Of a DNA stretch of 64,000 nt, positions 55,831 to 64,000 are shown piece after piece. The notes below the pieces were generated by a model that worked only from the letters and a program-made list of their open reading frames with translations, was not told the origin of the DNA and did not search any database. This DNA is from Bactrocera neohumeralis (taxonomy: Eukaryota > Arthropoda > Insecta > Diptera > Tephritidae), in NCBI RefSeq assembly GCF_024586455.1, contig NC_065923.1, positions 50,538,264 to 50,602,263 of the forward strand, written 5' to 3'. A program made the position numbers and the translations under genes. Within the stretch, counting starts at the first letter, position 1. Each line of letters opens with the position of its first letter.

Positions 55831-56188
55831 GTGGTTTGGATATAAAAACTTTATTGCAAAAGATAAAAAAATTAGATATAAAATAAATAGGAGTTTTAAA
55901 TTAATTAGGCATGGTTTCATTTGAAAGGAAAGACCTTTCATAAGAAAAGTATAAACATACACAACAGTTTCGGTTAGAATTGTTACTTGGGCCTTAAGAG
56001 ACTCATAGAAACCTTAACAGAAAGCTCTGGCAGTAATGTTGGATTATTAACCGGTGACTTAAACCATAGATGACTTGCAGGGTGTTTAAATTTCTTTCGA
56101 TAAATGTATCGATATATTGTGTGTAGCCCACCTAGATAGCAAAAAAGTTAAAGGGTAGTCTATTGTATGTTTTGTAAACGGCATTGGT

Positions 56189-56205
56189 ATGATTTCTTTT
56201 TATAG
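56189..56205 (+). CDS. Alg11: Proposed Alg11 mini-exon with start codon
   Basis: ATG at 56189 gives M-I-S-F-Y plus two bases (AG), then a GTGACG donor at 56206. Joined to the acceptor TTTGCCTAG at 56323 it forms AGA and continues FGILLSALALFAISL in frame. The resulting MISFYRFGILL... is a normal ER-anchor N-terminus. The alternative, initiation at the TTG at 56316, is non-standard for a fly nuclear gene. Confidence 0.65.
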
Positions 56206-59200
56206 GTGACGTGTTTTTTGATAAATTAGTATTTGATGTAATTAAAACAATGATATCAATAATGTAGGTAAGGGGATAAAATAATGTGCACGAATTTATA
56301 TTAAGTTTATAATATTTGCCTAGATTTGGAATACTATTGTCGGCTTTGGCATTATTTGCCATATCTTTATTTACTCTCCGCAATTGGGTGCGAAGCTGCA
56401 AGAAAAAACTCAATGGGTCTTTTGAAGGTACTGTGAACATTGCATTTTTTCATCCATACTGTAATGCTGGAGGCGGCGGAGAGAGAGTTCTATGGTGTGC
56501 AGTGCGGGCCTTGCAAGTAAGAAAATTTAAATACAAGTATCTTTCTATAGGCTTCATAAATTGAAGTCTTTTTTATAGACATAACACGTAATATTTTTGA
56601 TAAAAACCTCAAAATAACGACAAAAAATATATATTTTTTATTCTATAAAGTTTTGATAAGAATTCAATGTTATAAAAATATAACTAAATAACACTGCCAT
56701 CATATTAAATATACTAAATTTATTTTTGCTTATAAATTATATAAAATATATTCTACTAATTTATAACGTACGCAGTATTTCAGGACGTTGCAATTGATTA
56801 TAACAATATGTCAATTTCTTAAAGAAGTTCAGTGTGTTCTCTTGAGGTTTTATTTTAACACAGCGGGATAATGGTTCACCGCTTACATTTTTCTTTATAA
56901 GAAAGTATAACTTTTTTAACGATTATTTTTTGTGTATATTATTTCAGGCTAAATATGACAATATCAAAATTGTGATATACACAGGCGATATCGACAGTTC
57001 ACCAAATAGCATTTTAAAAAAAGTGCAAGGTACTTTCAACATAAATGTGGACGAACAAAATACAAGTTTTGTGTACTTAAAACGCCGAATGTTAGTCGAA
57101 ACGAAGTTTTATCCGTATTTTACGTTATTGGGCCAAAGTCTTGGATCAATTATTTTAGGATTAGAGGCTCTTTGCAAATTCCCCCCGGATATTTATATAG
57201 ACACAACTGGATATGCTTTTACTTTACCCTTGTTCCGTTATATTGGTGGCTGTAAAGTTGGATGCTATGTGCACTATCCTACAATAAGCATGGATATGCT
57301 GCGGCGTGTTCAACAACGGGAGTATTGCCACAATAATCAAGCATACGTTGTTAGAAATCCATTCATTACATGGCTGAAGGTTATATACTATTGGTTGTTC
57401 GCTAAGGTTCGTATGAGAAATGTTTATTAAAGTATTTAGTTTTATTCACTTAACACTTTGTCTGTAAGACCTAAAATAATGGAAATACATATATTCTGAA
57501 AACATAGGTTCATTTTAAACTATTATTATTGCTTAAAAAGGCACTTATAATAATACCGTATTGATACATTACATTAATTTTCCTCGTTAACCCTAGAAAA
57601 ACGGCCTTTTTTTTCATAATTTTTTGATTTTGCTAAAAAATGAAATATTTTAATGAGTTTTTTGTTTTTAAAGTCTGTAAAAGACTCATATTTAGATAAA
57701 CGTTTTGTAGATTTAAAGGCAAAAAAATTGAAATCAAAAAAAATCCCAAATGGATTAGTCATTCGAATATTTTTCCTTTACGCCCCAAATAAAAATAAAA
57801 AAGAGTACATCTGTTTTGAGTAAAGGACGCACAATAAAGCGTCCTGTATGCCTGTGATGTAATTTTGTCAATGTGCCCGGTGAAATGTAGTGCATTGTCG
57901 ATCATGACACCAAGATCTTTCACATGCGACGCACCACGAAGCCTTACGAACGTATCGTGATTCTTTTAGCTGATGATCAGCAATACGGTTCTTTTTGACT
58001 GGTAGACTGTACGACGACTAAAGGACCGTGACAAGAACATCACCACGCACTTTTTCAAATTCAAACTTAATTTATTTTCGTCGCACCACTCCTCAAGTCT
58101 ATCGAGGTCTTGCTGTAATGCGCTAACATCATCCTCAGTGCTTATCTTTCTGAAGATCTTGAATCAGCATAAAGTAGATAGTCCGAATGCTAAACAGCAT
58201 TGACTCGCACCTGAAGATCTCCCAGTCAAGTTTGAACCAACTCAATACGATCCATCTTTTTCTATTAAAAATGTTGCTTTTCCGTGTAGATAGTGTGAAC
58301 TGTTTCATTTTAAACTATTATTATTGCTTAAAAACTTATAATAAGGGGTTACATGGGTTTCCTCGTGCAAAAAACGGCCTTTTTTCAATAATTTTTTTAC
58401 ATATAAAAAATGAAATATTTTAATGAAATTTTTTTATGTAAAAGACTCATATTTAATAAACGTTTTGTAGAATTTTCAAAAAAAAATATCAAAATGGCAG
58501 TCATTACGACGAAATAAAAATAAAAAATACGTGTTTTAGTAAAGACAATAAACTAGGTATTGGACGAAGGAAAAAAAATTGAAATTGGATTTTTGGCACA
58601 TGTTTTTCTAAAAAAATGCAAATTTCGATGTAAATTTCTAATATTTTTTTTAAATAGTTGTAATTAAAAAAAAAAAACATCCTTCGTTCAAGACCTTGTA
58701 AATTTAGGACAATATTCTAGAGATGTTATAGAATTTAATAAGACAAAAAAAAATTTCGAGTTTTTGAAACTGTAAAACCCATGTAACCCCATAGGCGAGT
58801 CTATGCTTTCCCTAGCCCCCACATACCTAATCTATATTTTCGAACATCCGGTTGTGAGTTATCTTAATAATTTAATAATTTTATTTTTTGACTTAATAGT
58901 AAAAATTGAAAATTAAATTTTTAATACCGTCTCAGCCTTTCCGGGATAAAATGGGTATGAGTGTATATAGGAGAGAATGAACAATTTAAAGTACGTATTT
59001 TTCACTTATATATCCACTTCCACTTCATTAAATTGAAATTTTGGACGATATTAGAAAGTTTCTCCATTGTTTTCAATTAATCCAGTATTTGATATAAAAA
59101 ATGTACATGTTTTTCGAGAATAAAAAATTAATTCAAATTTTATTTCAATTATTTGTATACTCTGACAAAATGTTGCTACAGTGAATAATAGTTATAGTCA

Positions 59201-62200
59201 TCTAACGGTTATTTGTATCAAATAAAACTAATCGAAATAGATATTATATAAATGAGTGCTGTAACTTGAGTAAAAATTGAGATATTTTAATAAAGCTTGG
59301 CACATATGTTAGCAAAAAAGCAAGGATGAATTCGCTGATGGGTATAATCGGACCATTGCCACGCTCAAAAACGCAATTAATCGTAAACATATAAAGTACC
59401 ATAATTTAGCCGCATTTTTGACACAGCGAATCATATTAAAGAGGGTCACCTGAGGTTTGAAAATCTTCATATACATATATCATCAAAAAAAAAAGTTATA
59501 TCACCCAAATTTGCACAATACAATTTTTTTTAATCCTTCTTACGACAGTGTATAAATGAGAGAAATCGGATGATAACCCCACTCACTCCCAATATAATCC
59601 AATAGACATAATTTCTCCGTGGAGGGTTTTAAAGCAGCCGTGTTTAAAGTGTCGGGGCACCGCCCTCTTTTAGGTGAAATCACATATCTCGGTAGCTGCT
59701 TGACCGATTTCAACCAAATTGGATATACATTCTTCTGATATTATCATGATTCAGTGCGAAAATGGGTCAAATCAGACTATCACCATTCCATTTAACACAA
59801 TTTTAAATATCATTTGATTCTTTCACTTTCCTCGAATAGTGCCTTTGAATTATGATTAAATCCAAACAATCTTGTTAAAACCCCTAGGTACCGAATATTT
59901 GAACGCAGTACCCATAGTTAACTTTTTACGGCAAATACGGTTAATGTGTGAGAAATATAATTAAAATTCAGGAATAATCCTACCTTAATAATATTGTCAA
60001 AAACGGGCTGAATCGGGTTAATATTTCTATTAGCCCCTATATATAGGGTTGACTTTATGCTGCATATACACTAGTTTAGTGTCGAAAATTCCATTGGTCC
60101 ATTTTTTGGTAAATTTGGCCAAAAATTAATCAAAATGATTCATAGTTTTCCCTAACCTTCTAAGATGCTTATTCTATAAACGTCTAAACTTTTTATTCGT
60201 CATTACGTTGGATGTGTTTTCATTTTAATTAACCTACATACTATCTATATCTAGAACCTTTTTTTTTTACTTATTTGACTTCACTGTGTTCCTTCAATAA
60301 TAGCTAAATATTAAAGCTTTCACTTTTCATCGTGTGATTAATGTTAACATATTTATTAAGAGTATTTACTTTGACCATAGCGTTCTCAAGTTTATAACCA
60401 TAACTAATAAATACAGTCGTAATTCTATTCTGCCAGTATATACTTATTATAACCGATTATTATAATATATATAAAAATTATTTTTTTCGTGTTTAGCTTT
60501 ATAGCTGGGTTGGCCAATGCTCTGACACTATCATGGTTAATTCCACATGGACTGAAAATCATATTCGCGATTTATGGGGAGTACCATTTAAAACTCATCG
60601 CGTATACCCGCCCTGCGAAGTGAAGAATATTAAAAAGCTGAAACGCAATGAAAATACAGATAATATTTTAATTTTATCCATTGGTCAATTCCGACCAGAA
60701 AAAGATCATCCACTACAATTGCAAGCAATGTATGAACTACGAACTATTTTATCGAGAAATGAAGATCTATGGAATAAAGTAAAACTTGTCATTGTCGGTT
60801 CATGTCGAAATGAAAGCGATTATGAACGTCTTAAAAACATGCAAGACTTGGCAAAGCATCTGTCACTTGAAAACTCAGTGGAATTCAAAGTTAACGTTCA
60901 TTTTCAAGATCTTCTGCAGTTATATCAAAAAGCAGGAATTGGAATTCATACAATGTGGAATGAACACTTTGGAATCGGAGTGGTTGAATGCATGGCTGCT
61001 GGTATGATAATGATTGCTCACCGATCAGGAGGGCCTTTATTAGATATTATCGAGACGTCTGAAGGAAGCCAAAATGGATATTTAGCAGTTTCCGCTATTG
61101 AATACGCGAATTGTATTTTAAGTATTATATATAATTCGAAGGAGTTAAATGACACAATTCGAAATGCAGCGAGGTAAGTGAAATCGACTAAAATATTAGG
61201 TTAATCTTATTTGGTTGTAATTGTATACAGTCTTAGAATTGATCCAATTAGGCGCAATGTAATTGTATTTTCTGATAAATATATGCCAAAATTATATGAT
61301 GTAGCAAAATGTCTACCTAAATTAAGATCAGTACAAAACTCTAATTTGATGTCAGGAATGCAGTAGAATCTGTAGCCACGCCGCTACTATGTTTAATATA
61401 CATATCCTACAAATCACTAAGTATAACTATATCAACGAGACTTATTGACAAGAAGTAAAGGTTTTCCTTATTCAACATAAAAATGGGTAAAATCAGATAA
61501 TAACCTCACCCATCCATCATATAAAGGTTATGCTAAAAACTAATTAAATTGTGATTAGTGAATAACCACAGTTTAATACCTCAGAAGCGTTAAGCCAAGA
61601 TGATGCTTGAAAGCCTTATGTGCTATATGTGCTTATAAGCAATGGAACACGGGCGAATTCGGTCTACAACCACGCCTACTTCTCTTATATCACTTATATA
61701 TATTTAGCATTCATGAAGTTAGCGATATATAAACTTGCATAAAAATGTCTTTAAGGTGTGATCTCTCACTTCTGAAAATTGTCAAATCGTACCATACATT
61801 TTTAAGCCGCATATGTGGACCTCAATGCATATTGCTGAATTTTACTGAAATTATTGATCAAACTGAGATCAATTATGAAAATCCAGAAAGATTATTGATA
61901 TGTATGCGCCCGTGTGCAAAAAAGTATAAAATCGCCTCTACGCTTCCCTAGTCTTCATATGCCCAATGTAAGGATTCCCAAATATTCGCTTGACTTTTAC
62001 CATATAAATTTGTAAATATTTGAGGAATCTTAGTGAAACTTATACAGCTAAACTAATATACCGCCAATATACCCGATTTCCTGACTTACTACCTGATTTT
62101 AAACCGTTTAAGTTGGTCCAACTAACTATTATTTTAATTAAATTAAGTAGAGATCTTTTGTTATATTGGTCTTTAACTTGGAACTTCTCTTTTTAAACGA

Positions 62201-62315
62201 GTAAGGTTTTTTAAATTTTATTTGTATTTTCAGATCATCAGTGGAAAGATTTTCGGAAGAAGAGTTCGAAGTCAACTTCCTTCGTGCAGTGACTCCATTA
62301 TTTAACGAATCATGA
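56189..62315 (+). CDS. Alg11: GDP-Man:Man3GlcNAc2-PP-dolichol alpha-1,2-mannosyltransferase
   Basis: ALG11 adds the fourth and fifth mannoses to the dolichol-linked N-glycan precursor on the cytosolic face of the ER. Exons: 56189-56205, 56324-56516, 56948-57406, 60497-61173, 62234-62315; 1,428 nt, 475 aa plus stop, against about 492 aa in human. A hydrophobic N-terminal anchor spans residues 7-28. Family landmarks are IAFFHPYCNAGGGGERVLWC (45-64), GCYVHYPTIS (near 179), SIGQFRPEKDHPLQL (284 on) and the GT4 EX7E motif with E379 and E387 in MWNEHFGIGVVECMAAG. Exon 2 has no in-frame ATG after an upstream stop, so the start must be in an upstream exon; I place it in a 17-nt mini-exon. The 3.1-kb third intron is packed with repeats. 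Confidence 0.94.
56324..56516 (+). CDS. Alg11: Alg11 exon 2 (membrane anchor, glycosyltransferase start)
   Basis: The exon is 193 nt from acceptor GCCTAG to donor GTAAGA. It encodes the hydrophobic anchor and VNIAFFHPYCNAGGGGERV, the invariant N-terminal signature of ALG11. Confidence 0.93.
56948..57406 (+). CDS. Alg11: Alg11 exon 3
   Basis: The exon has 153 codons in phase 0 with acceptor TATTTCAG and a weak donor GTTCGT. It encodes FTLLGQSLGSIILGLEAL, DIYIDTTGYAFTLPLFRY and GCYVHYPTISMDML, closely matching human ALG11. Confidence 0.95.
57512..57553 (+). repeat. Local duplicate of sequence flanking the 58.35-kb element
   Basis: CATTTTAAACTATTATTATT then GCTTAAAAAG and ACTTATAATAA here match 58306-58344 almost exactly. 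In both places the GGGG-TIR family 1 sequence follows downstream. Confidence 0.75.
57585..57835 (+). mobile_element. GGGG-TIR family 1, left-end fragment
   Basis: AAAACGGCCTTTTTTT, AAAAATGAAATATTTTAATGA and AAGACTCATATTTAGATAAA match the left part of the 31.9- and 58.3-kb copies. The TIR itself has been lost (CGTTAACCCTAG instead). It is interrupted at about 57836 by retroelement sequence. Confidence 0.65.
57836..58160 (-). mobile_element. Jockey/CR1-like reverse transcriptase fragment
   Basis: The - strand reads DVSALQQDLDRLEEWCDENK, LSLNLKKCVVMF and HVKDLGVMIDNALHFTGHID then KITSQAYRTL. This is the classic post-palm region of Jockey/CR1-type RT, in Alg11 intron 3. No other part of the element is present. 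Confidence 0.75.
58345..58790 (+). mobile_element. GGGG-TIR DNA element, family 1, short copy
   Basis: Begins GGGGTTACATGGGTTTCCTC and ends ACCCATGTAACCCC, flanked by ATAA and ATAG. It matches the 31.9-kb copy but lacks the exon-like block and much of the second half. In Alg11 intron 3. Confidence 0.8.
59150..60100 (-). repeat. Family B dispersed repeat, long inverted copy
   Basis: Begins with GTATACTCTGACAAAATGTTGC, CATCTAACGGTTATTTGTAT and AAAACTAATCGAAATAGATA, then GTAACTTGAGTAAAAATTGA, TTTAGGTGAAATCACATATC and CGATTTCAACCAAATTGGAT. Noncoding, in Alg11 intron 3. Confidence 0.6.
60497..61173 (+). CDS. Alg11: Alg11 exon 4 (GT4 catalytic half)
   Basis: The exon is 677 nt with acceptor CGTGTTTAG and donor GTAAGT. 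It begins LYSWVGQCSDTIMVNSTWT, so the coding part starts 36 bp before the first internal ATG. It contains VYPPCEV, SIGQFRPEKDHPLQL, KLVIVGSCRNESDYERL and the EX7E motif in NEHFGIGVVECMAAG. Confidence 0.95.
61300..61970. repeat. Dispersed repeat remnant in Alg11 intron 4
   Basis: Phrases such as AAATGGGTAAAATCAGATAATA, CCACGCCTACTTC and AATTGTCAAATCGTACC are those of the dispersed fly intron repeats seen elsewhere here. The short + strand frame at 61745-61951 is not considered a gene. Confidence 0.4.
62234..62315 (+). CDS. Alg11: Alg11 last exon
   Basis: The exon is 82 nt with acceptor TATTTTCAG. It encodes SSVERFSEEEFEVNFLRAV and TPLFNES then TGA, matching the ALG11 C-terminus (RFSDQEFEVTFL in human). 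Possible poly(A) signals are ATTAAA at 62423 and AATAAA at 62580. Confidence 0.93.
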
Positions 62316-62821
62316 AGTGCATTCCCGACTTCCTATAAAATCAAATAGATGTTGACTTGATTGTTTTTAAATAATTTTGTAAGATAAGTATATTGTGATT
62401 TATCTCCTTTTTGGAAAAAGAAATTAAATCCAAGATATATTAATTTATATGTTTTTATAATGCATTGAATATTTAAATTCATGTACGTTCAGTTTTTTTT
62501 ATTCTGACTGCAAGGCTTTGGAAAAAAGTAAATTATACGATATAACAATGTTTTTGTTTTTCCTGTTTAAAAAATTAAAAATAAATAATCTTAGCAAGAA
62601 AAGGACTTAGTTTTTTAATCATGTTACAACAGAGCAAACTAGTCGACAAGTATTTTGAAGATACAAAAGTCGTGAATTTTTTTGTTTAACTTTAAAATGG
62701 CTTTTTAAAAACTTCTTATAAATTCTTTCAACTAATAAAAACGTCGAAGTCACCAATTAAATATTATTTTATAAAAACTTAAAAATAGTTATTAATTTCA
62801 TGAGTTGATATACAAACATAC

Positions 62822-64000
62822 ATCTTCTTCTTCTTAATTGGCGTAGAAACCGCTTAAGCGATTATAGCCGAGTTAACAACAGCGCGCCAGTCGTTTCTTC
62901 TTTTCGCTACGTGGCGCCAATTGGATATTCCAAGCGAAGCCAGGTCCTTCTCCACTTGGTCCTTCCAACGGAGTGGAGGTCTTCCTCTTCCTCTGCTTCC
63001 CCCGGCAGGTACTGCATCGAATACTTTCAGAGCTGGAGTGTTTTCGTCCATCCGGACAACATGACCTAGCCAGCGTAGTCGCTGTCTTTTAATTCGCTGA
63101 ACTATGTCGATGTCGTCGTATATCTCGTACAGCTCATCGTTCCATCGAATGCGGTATTCGCCGTGGCTAACGCGCAAAGGACCATAAATCTTTCGCAGAA
63201 CTTTTCTCTCGAAAACTCGCAACGTCGACTCATCAGTTGTTGACATCGTCCAAGACTCTGCACCATACAGCAGGACGGGAATTATGAGTGACTTATAGAG
63301 TTTAGCTTTTGTTCGTCGAGAGAGGACTTTGCTTCTCAATTGCCTACTCAGTCCGAAGTAGCACCTGTTGGCAAGAGTTATCCTGCGTTGGATTTCTAGA
63401 CTGACATTGTTGGTGGTGTTTACGCTGGTTCCAAGATAGACGAAATTATCTACGACTTCAAAGTTATGACTGTCAACAGTGACGTGTGTGCCAAGTCGCG
63501 AGTGCGACGACTGTTTGTTTGATGACAGGAGATATTTCGTCTTGCCCTCGTTCACTGCCAGACCCATTTTCTGTGCTTCCTTGTCCAGCCTGGAGAAAGC
63601 AGAACTAACGGCGCGGGTGTTGAGGCCGATGATATCAATATCAAAAGCAGGTTGAAAAAGTCGCACGATAGGGAATCGCCTTGTCTGAAACCTCGTTTGG
63701 TATCGAACGGCTCGGAGACGTCCTTACCGATCCTGACGGAGTTTTTGGTGTCACTCAACGTCAGTTTACACAGCCGTATTAGTTTTGCGGGGATACCAAA
63801 TTCAGACATCGCGGCATAAAGGCAGCTCCTTTTCGTGCTGTCGAAAGCAGCTTTGAAATCGACGAAGAGGTGGTGTGTGTCGATTCTCCTTTCACGGGCC
63901 TTTTCCAAGATTTGGCGCATGGTGAATATCTGGTTGGTTGTTGATTTGCCAGGTCTAAAGCCACACTGATAAGGTCCAATCAGTTTGTTTGTGGGCTTTA
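62822..64000 (-). mobile_element. RTE-type non-LTR retrotransposon, continues beyond the window
   Basis: Begins with the (CTT)n complement of the 3' tail and TTAATTGGCGTAGAAACCG. The - strand ORF 63666-62854 covers the RT C-terminal part (MGLAVNEGKTKYLLSSN through QRLRWLGHVVRMDENTPALK and RWKDQVEKDLASLGISNW). Upstream frames cover LIRLCKLTLSDTKNSVRIGK and FRQGDSLSCDFFNLLL. About 110 bp including the YADD catalytic motif is missing at 63645-63650. It is close in sequence to the 33.3-kb copy. Confidence 0.88.

Noticed and set aside
56316..56564. Alg11 starting at 56316
   Set aside because: The codon at 56316 is TTG, and an AG acceptor lies at 56322-56323. A spliced upstream ATG fits better, and the frame past 56516 runs into intron.
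1..64000. tRNA, rRNA or other structured RNA genes
   Set aside because: No A-box/B-box pairs with a foldable cloverleaf or rRNA-like stretches were noticed by eye; a covariance-model search could still find some.

Overview
The window is nuclear DNA from a higher dipteran, most likely a tephritid fruit fly (Bactrocera/Ceratitis-like). This is inferred from four spliced insect genes, AT-rich noncoding DNA, fly-type splice sites, and a very high load of mariner/Tc1, RTE, I/R1-like and other transposon remnants. The genus cannot be fixed from the sequence alone. There are no operons, CRISPR arrays or recognisable RNA genes.

Four protein-coding genes can be assembled exon by exon with consistent splice phases. 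(1) TfAP-2 (+ strand, about 1.5-26.7 kb) encodes the AP-2 transcription factor. Seven exons are secure and an eighth, 5'-most coding exon at 1542-1586 is proposed, giving 467 aa. Its introns are large and full of transposons. (2) DRC11/IQCA1 (- strand, 43077 to 35617) has eight exons and encodes an 875-aa IQ-motif plus degenerate AAA protein of the ciliary nexin-dynein regulatory complex. (3) Lamtor1 (- strand, 53515 to 48602) has five exons and encodes a 181-aa Ragulator subunit. (4) Alg11 (+ strand, 56189-62315) has five exons and encodes a 475-aa ER mannosyltransferase of N-glycan precursor synthesis. I place its start codon in a 17-nt mini-exon. TfAP-2 and DRC11 are convergent, DRC11 and Lamtor1 are in tandem, and Lamtor1 and Alg11 are divergent. 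The genes have unrelated roles (development, cilia/sperm axoneme, lysosomal mTORC1 signalling, ER glycosylation), and nothing suggests joint regulation.

The rest is introns and intergenic DNA built largely from decayed mobile elements. There are about fifteen IS630-Tc1-mariner remnants of several groups, including a 903-bp copy with intact TIRs and TA duplications at 11532-12434 and a DD37D-type copy with about 28-bp TIRs at 50100-51342. Other pieces are three RTE retrotransposon copies (25.3, 33.3 and 62.8 kb), I/R1-like retrotransposon 3' ends (1, 4.2 and 52.3 kb), a hAT remnant (13.4 kb), a Helentron-like endonuclease scrap between direct repeats (8-9.6 kb), and tandem arrays with 154-, 179- and 128-bp periods.

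The least explained material is a pair of DNA-element families with GGGG-starting terminal inverted repeats and 4-bp TTAA-like target duplications (31.9, 40.1, 46.6, 57.6 and 58.3 kb). Members carry what looks like a vestigial 3' splice site and short terminal exon. Element boundaries given without visible TIRs are approximate.
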